Source of the DNA: Mucilaginibacter sp. UBA4741
GTDB lineage: Bacteria; Bacteroidota; Bacteroidia; Sphingobacteriales; Sphingobacteriaceae
Assembly (NCBI GenBank): GCA_002403905.1
Contig: DHIR01000115.1
Location: 1-15,742 of the forward strand
Direction: 5' to 3'
Length of the DNA stretch: 15,742 nt
Both the position numbers and the translations under genes were made by a program. Below the pieces are notes generated by a model. That model saw only the letters and a list, made by a program, of their open reading frames with translations. It did not search any database and was not told the DNA's origin. Positions 1 to 5,873 of this stretch are shown piece by piece; within the stretch, counting starts at the first letter, position 1; each line of letters begins with the position of its first letter.

Positions 1-90
1 GTTGTTTTTATCACCTTTAATAGTAGTATTAGCAAATGATGCAACACTGGTTGAGAATATAATTGCTGTAGCTATAAATAATTTTTTCAT
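1..90 (-). CDS. Small secreted peptide, N-terminal 30 codons (partial)
   Basis: The gene starts at an ATG at 90 (read leftward) and continues past the window edge, so only 30 codons are seen. They begin MKKLFIATAIIFST and continue through VASFANTTIKGDKNN. Two lysines, a hydrophobic stretch at residues 4-17 and the S-F-A tail at residues 18-20 form a typical Sec signal peptide, with cleavage probably after Ala20. It lies 74 nt downstream of the complete micro-ORF at 165-311, in the same orientation and with a similar N-terminus (hydrophobic core, Ser13, a TT pair near residues 22-23). It is therefore probably a third member of the same tandem family. Whether it shares the LATAD ending cannot be seen. 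No function is recognised. Confidence 0.6.
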   Translation of the reverse strand, partial: MKKLFIATAIIFSTSVASFANTTIKGDKNN

Positions 91-164
91 GATGTTATAT
101 TTTATAATTTTTTTGATTCGATTGTTGATATATAATATTTATTGATAGTATAATAAGTAAATGA

Positions 165-311
165 TTAGTCGGCAGTAGCTAAAACTGTTCTGTTGTCGAC
201 CATCAATTTTTCAATGCTAACTGTTGATGTTTTTGCTGGGGTTGTAGTTTTTAACAGTGATAATATACCTACTGATAAAACGATTGCTGCTGTTAGGATT
301 ATTTTTAACAT
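165..311 (-). CDS. 48-residue signal-bearing micropeptide ending in VLATAD
   Basis: A complete small gene runs from ATG at 311 to TAA at 165 and encodes 48 residues. It begins MLKIILTAAIVLSVGILSLL, a hydrophobic N-terminal segment after one lysine. A Thr/Lys-rich linker (KTTTPAKTST) and a short polar tail follow, ending N-R-T-V-L-A-T-A-D. The neighbouring gene at 367-513 has exactly the same length, a matching N-terminal core (ILTA-x-IVLS-x-GIL) and almost the same end (AR-S-ILATAD), while the middles differ. Conservation of both ends at constant length argues that this is a real gene and that mature product and C-terminus matter. No lipobox or classical A-x-A site is clear, so the segment may stay as a membrane anchor. 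There is no Shine-Dalgarno sequence, as expected in this phylum. I do not recognise the family. Confidence 0.7.
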   Translation of the reverse strand: MLKIILTAAIVLSVGILSLLKTTTPAKTSTVSIEKLMVDNRTVLATAD

Positions 312-366
312 GATATTTATTTTTAATATTATTTAATAATTAAATTGATAATTGCTTTATTCTTAA

Positions 367-513
367 TTAATCGGCAGTTGCCAAAATGCTTCTTGCAGAA
401 AATGGATTGTTATAAAAAACCGTCAAACTTACCCGGATGTTATCCTTTTTCGTACAAGAAGTAAGGATGCCAAAGGACAAAACGATAACTGCTGTGAGGA
501 TGAAATTTTTCAT
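367..513 (-). CDS. 48-residue lipoprotein-like micropeptide ending in ILATAD
   Basis: A complete small gene runs from ATG at 513 to TAA at 367 and encodes 48 residues. It starts MKNFILTAVIVLSFGILTSC; the L-T-S-C at residues 17-20 is a plausible lipobox, so Cys20 may be lipidated and the mature part would be about 29 residues. A charged TKKDN follows, then a short hydrophobic/aromatic middle and the tail ARSILATAD. It is a paralogue of the 165-311 gene (same length, same N-terminal core and C-terminal hexapeptide apart from I/V) and lies 55 nt upstream of it on the same strand, probably as the first gene of one transcript. A 19-bp palindrome lies 53 nt upstream of its start. Function unknown; a secreted signal, a toxin-like peptide or a small envelope lipoprotein are all possible. 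Confidence 0.7.
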   Translation of the reverse strand: MKNFILTAVIVLSFGILTSCTKKDNIRVSLTVFYNNPFSARSILATAD

Positions 514-565
514 AATAATTATTTTTATTAGTTAGTAATGAAGTTAATAATACAAGGGTTATAAA

Positions 566-584
566 TATTAACTAATAGTTAATA
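566..584. promoter_or_regulatory. 19-bp palindrome, candidate operator
   Basis: TATTAACTA-A-TAGTTAATA is a perfect dyad of 9-bp arms around a single central base, lying 53 nt upstream of the first complete micropeptide gene. A compact uninterrupted dyad without a following T-run suits a dimeric DNA-binding protein better than a terminator. The DNA is AT-rich, so part of the symmetry could be chance, and the binding protein is unknown. Confidence 0.35.
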
Positions 585-758
585 ATGATTGCATATTTAT
601 GTGTTTTGACTTTGCAACTATGGCGTTTCTGTTGGCCTTTTAACTGGTGTGTTTCCTTACGTGTCCCTTTTTATTTTTCCTATATTTTTTTTGTTTAATG
701 AATAACTCTATTTATAATATGTGTTGATACCAATTTGATATTCAAACACTTAACAAAG

Positions 759-788
759 CAAATATAACTATGTTTTGTTAATTACAAA
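759..788 (-). promoter_or_regulatory. Bacteroidota-type promoter reading toward the micropeptide genes
   Basis: On the minus strand TTTG (788-785) is followed after 18 nt by TATATTTG (766-759), an exact match to the TAnnTTTG -7 consensus with acceptable spacing to the -33 TTG. Transcription would start near 752 and give a leader of roughly 240 nt before the ATG at 513. The leader would contain the 566-584 palindrome. The assignment is by motif only. Confidence 0.4.
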
Positions 789-898
789 GCAAAGTAGAAA
801 AAAGTTTTCAACACAAAACCACACTTTTTTTAAGGAATAGGGAATATATAATGTATTATTTATAACTTTCCCCATAATTAAAACGTAACAAGGGCTAA

Positions 899-2326
899 AT
901 GAGAAAAACTTGCTCAATTCTTCTTTTTATATTGGTTTCATTTAATGTGTACGCAAATGATTCAAAGGATGTTACAGGAAAAGATACCAGTCAAGTAATT
1001 TCGTTAAATAAAAACGGATACGATAACAGGTTAACACATCCGCAAGAAACTCTTGACGATGCAGAAAAAGCATTGAAATTAGCCCGCGCAATAGGTTATC
1101 CCAGGGGGATAGCAGAAGCTTATAGAATTAAAGGAATTGGCGAGTATTATCTAAACAAGCCGGACAGCGCTTTACACAGCTATTTTGATGCATTAGCTCA
1201 ATACGAAAAATTAAGCGATGAACGTGGTAAGGCTAAAGTGTACAATAACATAGGTAACCTTTACCAAATGGTTGACTATGACAAGGCCCTTGACTATTTA
1301 AAAATCGCCAACCGCATTGCTGAGAAAATTAACGACAAACAACTTATAGCCTCCCTATATCTTAATATTGGCAATATTTATAACAGGAAAAATATGTATA
1401 ACAATGCATTGTCCTATTATGAAAAAAGCTACCAGTTATTTACCGAGCTAAAAGACCCTGTACAGTTAGTGCAATGTTTGCAGGATCTGGGGGTTATTCA
1501 CTATTTTTTACAGGATTATGATAAGGCTAAAGAGTTATTGCTTGATGCTAATAAACGGGCCAAAAGCATGGATATGAATGTAAACGTGGCCGCCATAAAC
1601 ATGACCCTTACCGATATATACCTGGCTGAAAGTAATTTTGATGAAGCCGAGAAATATATAAAAGAGGGTAAAACTTATGCCACAATAATTAATAACGTAA
1701 AGGATATTTATGATTATAAGCACTCAGCTTATGAGTTGGAACGTCGGCGTAAGAATTATGAAAAGGCTTTAGATTATTTAACAGATCTTTATAAAACCGA
1801 TAGCACAGGTTATAAATCAAATGTATCAAGCAAGCTTGGTTTTTTACAGCAGGAGCAACAACGAAATGAAAAAGCAGCAGAAGCGCAAAAAAGGGCAGAA
1901 ATTTCAACAGTTATAATTTGGGCAGTAGCTGTGGTAGCTTGTTTGCTGCTTGTAGTTGTTGCCTTATTAATAGGCAGTGTAAAACGCAAGGCCATAACCA
2001 ACTTGCAATTGCAGGAATTGAACAACGAAATATCAAGACAGAAGGATAACCTTGACCGTATTAACCATCACCTGGAAGAGATTATAGATGAACGAACGAA
2101 GGATTTGCAGGTTAAAAACAAAAAGCTCTCCGAATACTCATCTTACTTATCACACCAGATACGCGGGCCTATCGCCACCCTAAAAGGATTAATGAATTTA
2201 GAAAAAGAGGGATTGGTTGACCAGTTAGAATGTATTAATATGATGGACAAATGCGTATCAGAAATTGATGAAAAGATCATTGAAATGAGTGATATGCTGC
2301 ATGATCCCGGCAAGACAGGATTCTAA
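899..2326 (+). CDS. Periplasmic TPR sensor with a kinase dimerisation domain but no ATPase domain
   Basis: This 475-residue protein has a signal peptide (residues 1-19, ending NVYA) and TPR-like helical repeats from about 50 to 300. Clear units include A-x-x-Y-N-N-I-G-N-L-Y (113-122) and S-L-Y-L-N-I-G-N-I-Y (152-161). One transmembrane helix (about 337-359) and a coiled coil (about 365-410) follow. The C-terminal part (411-467) is a histidine-kinase DHp domain: the H-box S-H-Q-I-R-G-P-I-A-T carries the phospho-acceptor His419 and the second helix runs to about 467. The protein ends eight residues later. No N, G1 or G2 box of the HATPase_c domain is present, and none is encoded downstream, where a convergent gene begins after 8 nt. 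The TPRs should face the periplasm and the DHp the cytoplasm. I recall other Bacteroidota sensors that end after the DHp, so this is probably natural. It may dimerise with or be phosphorylated by another kinase. Confidence 0.85.
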   Translation: MRKTCSILLFILVSFNVYANDSKDVTGKDTSQVISLNKNGYDNRLTHPQETLDDAEKALKLARAIGYPRGIAEAYRIKGIGEYYLNKPDSALHSYFDALAQYEKLSDERGKAKVYNNIGNLYQMVDYDKALDYLKIANRIAEKINDKQLIASLYLNIGNIYNRKNMYNNALSYYEKSYQLFTELKDPVQLVQCLQDLGVIHYFLQDYDKAKELLLDANKRAKSMDMNVNVAAINMTLTDIYLAESNFDEAEKYIKEGKTYATIINNVKDIYDYKHSAYELERRRKNYEKALDYLTDLYKTDSTGYKSNVSSKLGFLQQEQQRNEKAAEAQKRAEISTVIIWAVAVVACLLLVVVALLIGSVKRKAITNLQLQELNNEISRQKDNLDRINHHLEEIIDERTKDLQVKNKKLSEYSSYLSHQIRGPIATLKGLMNLEKEGLVDQLECINMMDKCVSEIDEKIIEMSDMLHDPGKTGF

Positions 2327-2334
2327 TATAAATT

Positions 2335-2622
2335 TTATACTGGAAGCGTGGCGTGTATTTGGGCCTCAAACAACCCTAAATACATACAATACCAGGATAT
2401 CATTTGTAAAATTAATAGCTGGCGGTGCTTTTTATAGCCTTCAGTCTCAAAAGCCAATACTTTCTTTCCGGCAGTAACAAAAAACCTTACTTCGCCCTTG
2501 CAGGGATTAAATTTTGATCTCACCAGGTCAAATGCTTTTACTTTCAGTTTACTTTTCGAATCGTGAATTGTAGCTGCCGTTGCATTTTGGGTTTCTGATA
2601 TTGCTATTAAGTAGTTCGACAT
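2335..2622 (-). CDS. Orphan 95-residue protein
   Basis: The frame from ATG at 2622 to TAA at 2335 encodes 95 residues with codon use like its neighbours (mixed AAA/AAG, GCA/GCC, CTG/TTA). It reads as a plausible soluble alpha/beta protein: a polar N-terminus, a basic stretch S-K-L-K-V-K-A-F-D-L-V-R, a probable beta-hairpin G-E-V-R-F-F-V-T-A-G-K-K-V-L-A-F, then a hydrophobic C-terminal helix with W, Y and C residues. There is no signal peptide or recognisable motif. It converges on the TPR sensor gene with an 8-nt gap, and its upstream region carries dyads and a TACATTTG box ending 2 nt before the ATG. I do not recognise the family. It could be a non-coding frame, but the residue pattern makes a real gene more likely. 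Confidence 0.55.
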   Translation of the reverse strand: MSNYLIAISETQNATAATIHDSKSKLKVKAFDLVRSKFNPCKGEVRFFVTAGKKVLAFETEGYKKHRQLLILQMISWYCMYLGLFEAQIHATLPV

Positions 2623-2719
2623 AACAAATGTATTTGTAATGGTAGTTGCAATTTTTACTCCAAAACAATATTGTTGAACAACAAAGAGGTTTTGTTTCTT
2701 TGTTATGGATTTTTATTAA

Positions 2720-2765
2720 CCGATACTTAAATACTTTAAGCGAGAATGAATTATTTAAGTATCGG
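2720..2765. repeat. 14-bp perfect inverted repeat
   Basis: CCGATACTTAAATA (2720-2733) pairs perfectly with TATTTAAGTATCGG (2752-2765) across an 18-nt loop. It lies 49 nt beyond the stop of the XRE regulator gene and about 100 nt upstream of the orphan gene. On the minus strand only a weak TTAATAAAAAT follows, so it is a poor intrinsic terminator. It may instead be a processing hairpin, an operator pair or a mobile-element remnant. Confidence 0.55.
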
Positions 2766-2814
2766 CTGTTATTTGTGGTATAAAGAGTGTCGCCTTTATT
2801 GAACGGTTACCCAA

Positions 2815-3186
2815 TTAGACATGAGCCTGCGTTTTTGCGTTACGTAACTCTTCATAAAGCAATATCACTTTACGCTGCAGGTTAACTATCTCCGCTTCGC
2901 GGTCAAATAATTTTTTCTGCACGATGCTTAAGTTAGAAGGCTGTTGTTCTACCCCTTCAACATCCATGGCCAAAATTTGTACAACATCAAGTTCATAAAT
3001 ATTAGCAATTTGCTCTAACCTTGACAGATTGATATCAGTCACACCCGTTTCAATTTTCGAAAAGGCCGGAATAGAAATTCCTAAACGGTTAGCCACGTCC
3101 TCCTGGCTCCATCCATGCTGATGACGAAAGGCGCGAATGTTCTTACCGATCGTTTTGTTTGTTTTCTTTTTTGAGTTGTCGTTCAT
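2815..3186 (-). CDS. XRE/Cro-CI family HTH transcriptional regulator
   Basis: This is a 123-residue cytoplasmic DNA-binding protein. A basic N-terminus (MNDNSKKKTNK) is followed by an HTH_3 domain at about residues 13-72. The helix-turn-helix proper spans about 27-48 (SQEDVANRLGIS-IPAFSKIETG), with the typical I-G-x-x-I-R-x-x-R opening, S-Q-E-D helix and K-I-E-x-G signature. The C-terminal third (about 88-117) looks like a coiled coil (heptad L/I/V with E, R, K) that could mediate dimerisation. There is no metal-binding or protease domain. The helicase gene ends 149 nt upstream on the same strand, so this is probably transcribed separately. A short dyad (3215-3227) just before the start could be an autoregulatory operator. 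The targets are unknown. Confidence 0.9.
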   Translation of the reverse strand: MNDNSKKKTNKTIGKNIRAFRHQHGWSQEDVANRLGISIPAFSKIETGVTDINLSRLEQIANIYELDVVQILAMDVEGVEQQPSNLSIVQKKLFDREAEIVNLQRKVILLYEELRNAKTQAHV

Positions 3187-3214
3187 TTCAGTATAAATTA
3201 ATTGTTGGGTAAAG

Positions 3215-3227
3215 GGTAACTATTACC
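3215..3227. promoter_or_regulatory. Short dyad upstream of the XRE gene
   Basis: GGTAA-CTA-TTACC lies 28 nt upstream of the XRE start codon, within a larger imperfect symmetry (TTGGGTAA ... TTACCTAACCAA). XRE regulators often repress their own promoter through such dyads, so this is a candidate operator. Five-bp arms can occur by chance. Confidence 0.3.
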
Positions 3228-3298
3228 TAACCAATTTATATGCCATGTCGATATTACCTATAAATCTTAAAAATTTTTAATTAACTGTAGATTTAATT

Positions 3299-3314
3299 GG
3301 GGAATTTTGTCCCC
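3299..3314 (-). terminator. Possible weak terminator after the helicase gene
   Basis: Read on the minus strand, GGGGA-CAAAAT-TCCCC forms a GC stem 21 nt after the helicase stop codon, followed by AATTAAAT rather than a clean T-run. Position and stem suit termination or 3'-end stabilisation, but the stem is only 5 bp. Confidence 0.35.
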
Positions 3315-3335
3315 GAAAAGTGGGTATATTATTAA

Positions 3336-5627
3336 TTATTGGTTTATAATACTGAGTTTTGCAAACTTTAGCAACAATTGCTTTTGGCCAATTTCTTTAA
3401 AGAAAATGGTTGCTTTAATATCAGGCTTGTTGCCTTCCAGGCTTAATACTTTGCCAAAACCAAAGCGCTCATGTTCTACCTCCATACCTACTTGTAGGTT
3501 CGAAGTATCAGAAGGGGTAAACCCGGCTGATGGCACATGCGCCTTAGCCAATATAGAAGTTGTTTTTACCGGTGCCGATGTTGCTGTTTTAGGCTTAGGT
3601 TTCGAGAATTTATCATCCGTACGGCTCCAGGCAGAACGTTCATCATCATAATTAAGGCTGCCTACGTTATTAACAGGCCTTGCAGTAAAATCAAGCTCCA
3701 GGTATTGCGCGTCTATCTCATCTAAAAAGCGACTGGGCTCGCAGCTGATCAACGTCCCAAACTTAAAGCGCGAAGTAGCATAGCTTAATGATAGCTTATT
3801 CTCTGCGCGGGTTATGGCTACGTAAAACAAACGGCGTTCTTCCTCCAGGTCGGTGCGAGAGTTAAGCGCCATTTGAGATGGGAATAAATTTTCTTCCAAT
3901 CCCACTACATAAACTTGCGGAAACTCTAACCCTTTAGACGAGTGTATGGTCATCAGCGAAACGGTGTCCGCATCTTTATTCTTGTCGTTATCGTCATTTG
4001 TAAGCAGGGCGATATCCTGCATAAACACATCAAGGCCCTTCTCCTCCAGATCCTCGCGCTCACTAAACTCTTTAATACCGTTTAATAGCTCCTGGATGTT
4101 TTCGTAACGGTTAAGGCCCTCTACAGATTTATCCTCATAAAGGTCTTTTAAAAGACCTGAGTGCTGCGCTATGTACAAAGCAGCCTCGTATGCGGTTTGT
4201 GTTTTGGTAAGCACCTGGAAGCTCTGTATCATAACGGCAAAGCCGCTTACTGATGCAGATATGCGTCCTTCTAAATATTTATCGGGAGCAAGGATCACTT
4301 CCCACGGTGTTACACTATTCTGATCGGCAGAAACGATGATCTTATCAATTGTAGTATCGCCAATGCCACGGCGTGGATAATTGATAACACGTTTTAAAGC
4401 TTCCTCATCATTAGGGTTAAATGTTAGCCTGAAATAGGCTATCAGGTCCTTAATTTCTTTACGCTGATAGAAGGAGAGGCCCCCGTATATTTTATAAGGT
4501 GTACCCAGTTTACGCAACGCTTCTTCCATAGAACGGGATTGCGCGTTGGTGCGATACAGTATTGCAAAATCATGCCACCGCAAACCTTTAGTGGTGCGCT
4601 CATGCATAATGGCTTCGGCAACTAGTTTGCCTTCCTCGTTATCACTAAAGGCACGCATTACCTTTATTTTATCGCCGCTTTCCTTCTCAGAAAATACATT
4701 TTTTTTAAGTTGCTCTTTATTATTGGCGATGATGCTGTTGGCAACATTTACAATATTTTGGGTGGAGCGATAATTTTGCTCCAGCTTAAATATTTTCAGA
4801 TCAGGATAATCCTTCTCAAAATTCAATATGTTTTGGATATTGGCACCACGGAAAGCATAGATACTTTGCGCATCGTCGCCTACAACACAAATATTCTCGT
4901 TAACTGCCGCCAGTTTCTTAACTATGAGGTATTGCGAGAAGTTAGTATCCTGATACTCATCCACCATCAGGTATTTAAACTTGTGCTGGTATTTGTTTAA
5001 TACATCGGGATATTGCTTTAACAACTCGTTGGTCTTAAATAACAGATCGTCAAAATCCATAGCGCCGGCACGGTAACAGCGTTGCGCGTAGGTTTGGTAT
5101 ATCGCTCCCAGCATCGGGCGATTGCTTGATATATCGTCGGCCTGTATCTGGTCGTTCTTTTGATATTCCATCCATGATACAAGGTTGTTTTTGGCTGCCG
5201 AGATCCGGTTAAGCACAAAGTTTACACTATACAGCTTATCATCCAAGCTCATTTCTTTTAAAATTGCACGGATAACACTTTTGCTATCGTCAGTATCGTA
5301 AATGGTGAAGTTGTTAGGGTAGCCAATCTTATCAGCCTCAACCCGTAATATTTTAGAAAAAACCGAGTGGAAGGTACCCATCCAAATGTTCTTGGCTTCG
5401 GGGCCAACCAGGTGGGTTATACGCTCACGCATTTCGCGCGAAGCCTTGTTGGTAAACGTTAGCACCAGTATATTAAATGAATCGACCCCATTGCGGATAA
5501 GGTGAGCAACACGATAGGTAATAACCCTTGTTTTGCCCGAACCGGCGCCGGCAATGATCATTACCGGCCCCTGTATTTGTTTAACTGCCGCCTGCTGTTC
5601 CGGGTTTAATCCTTCTAAATAATCCAA
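3336..5627 (-). CDS. uvrD: UvrD/PcrA-type ATP-dependent DNA helicase
   Basis: This 763-residue superfamily 1A 3'-5' DNA helicase unwinds DNA using ATP in excision repair, replication restart and transcription-replication conflicts. All the signature motifs are present in order: Q-motif L-N-P-E-Q-Q-A-A-V (7-15), Walker A A-G-A-G-S-G-K-T (26-33), motif Ia L-T-F-T-N-K-A-S, motif II D-E-Y-Q-D-T-N (223-229), motif III G-D-D-A-Q-S-I-Y-A-F-R-G-A (250-262), motif IV Q-N-Y-R-S (284-288), motif V T-I-H-S-S-K-G-L-E (560-568) and motif VI V-A-I-T-R-A (603-608). A variable linker precedes a C-terminal Tudor-like module (about 712-760, V-G-M-E-V-x-H-x-x-F-G-x-G) as in PcrA/UvrD proteins that contact RNA polymerase. 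Length is usual. The choice between the names uvrD and pcrA is a convention. It stands alone, with no repair operon partner visible. Confidence 0.95.
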   Translation of the reverse strand: MDYLEGLNPEQQAAVKQIQGPVMIIAGAGSGKTRVITYRVAHLIRNGVDSFNILVLTFTNKASREMRERITHLVGPEAKNIWMGTFHSVFSKILRVEADKIGYPNNFTIYDTDDSKSVIRAILKEMSLDDKLYSVNFVLNRISAAKNNLVSWMEYQKNDQIQADDISSNRPMLGAIYQTYAQRCYRAGAMDFDDLLFKTNELLKQYPDVLNKYQHKFKYLMVDEYQDTNFSQYLIVKKLAAVNENICVVGDDAQSIYAFRGANIQNILNFEKDYPDLKIFKLEQNYRSTQNIVNVANSIIANNKEQLKKNVFSEKESGDKIKVMRAFSDNEEGKLVAEAIMHERTTKGLRWHDFAILYRTNAQSRSMEEALRKLGTPYKIYGGLSFYQRKEIKDLIAYFRLTFNPNDEEALKRVINYPRRGIGDTTIDKIIVSADQNSVTPWEVILAPDKYLEGRISASVSGFAVMIQSFQVLTKTQTAYEAALYIAQHSGLLKDLYEDKSVEGLNRYENIQELLNGIKEFSEREDLEEKGLDVFMQDIALLTNDDNDKNKDADTVSLMTIHSSKGLEFPQVYVVGLEENLFPSQMALNSRTDLEEERRLFYVAITRAENKLSLSYATSRFKFGTLISCEPSRFLDEIDAQYLELDFTARPVNNVGSLNYDDERSAWSRTDDKFSKPKPKTATSAPVKTTSILAKAHVPSAGFTPSDTSNLQVGMEVEHERFGFGKVLSLEGNKPDIKATIFFKEIGQKQLLLKFAKLSIINQ

Positions 5628-5735
5628 TGCTTTTCCCTCTTTTCTGTGAGCAGCGAAATTAAGGTTTTGAGCCGAAAGCAGAAAGGAAAAACGAGGAACA
5701 ATTTATCCTGAATCTTAAATCCATAAAACAAAAAA

Positions 5736-5793
5736 CCCTCTTTCCGCCAACGGCGAAGAGAGGGCGGTCCAGCGAAGCATAGACCGGGTGAGT
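5736..5793. repeat. Palindromic intergenic element with minus-strand terminator properties
   Basis: CCCTCTTTCCGCC (5736-5748) pairs with GGCGAAGAGAGGG (5752-5764) at 11 of 13 positions. A second stem follows (GGTC 5766-5769 / GACC 5782-5785) and then GGGTGAGT (5786-5793). Read on the minus strand, the first hairpin ends in AGAGGG followed by TTTTTTGTTTT, an intrinsic-terminator layout that would stop leftward transcription before the helicase gene. The same plan (CCCTCT..AGAGGG stem, then GGGTGAG) recurs inside the DUF255 gene at 12559-12588. Confidence 0.6.
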
Positions 5794-5821
5794 AACCGGC
5801 GCGCTACCCAAACCATACCCC

Positions 5822-5852
5822 TTGAATACCCGCTCGTAATTATTTACATTTG
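5822..5852 (+). promoter_or_regulatory. Bacteroidota-type promoter of the GH2 gene
   Basis: TTG (5822-5824) is followed after 20 nt by TACATTTG (5845-5852), an exact TAnnTTTG box at standard spacing. The expected transcription start near 5858-5860 leaves a leader of about 15 nt before the ATG at 5874. A TTG codon at 5850 that would extend the reading frame lies inside the -7 box, so it cannot be the start from this promoter. Confidence 0.6.
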
Positions 5853-5873
5853 ATCACCAAAACGATTTATCTT

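Larger units (their letters stand above)
514..898. other. AT-rich divergent intergenic region
   Basis: This 385-nt gap separates the leftward micropeptide genes from the rightward TPR sensor gene. It holds a 19-bp palindrome (566-584), a leftward promoter candidate (759-788) and a 10-nt direct repeat ACAAAGCAAA at 753-762 and 784-793, spaced 31 bp start to start (about three helical turns). I see no open reading frame with protein character. For the rightward gene only weak -7-like octamers are found (TATGTTTT at 769-776 and TAACTTTC at 863-870), neither with a correctly placed TTG. Confidence 0.6.

Noticed and set aside
1535..2025. Several minus-strand frames within the TPR sensor gene
   Set aside because: Low-complexity translations rich in I, F, Y and C, antisense to clear TPR and transmembrane segments.
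2335..3186. The orphan gene and XRE regulator as a toxin-antitoxin pair
   Set aside because: They are about 190 nt apart with a hairpin between, not overlapping or closely coupled, and the orphan protein shows no known toxin motif.
3307..3651. Open frame on the plus strand opposite the helicase gene (114 codons)
   Set aside because: It lies antisense to the conserved UvrD/PcrA coding sequence and its translation has no protein-like pattern; it is a shadow of the minus-strand gene.
5766..5820. Possible small RNA or tRNA-like fold next to the 5736-5764 hairpin
   Set aside because: The short GGTC/GACC and CCGG pairs do not make a cloverleaf, and no conserved T-loop or acceptor stem is seen. 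It fits better as part of a dispersed palindromic element.
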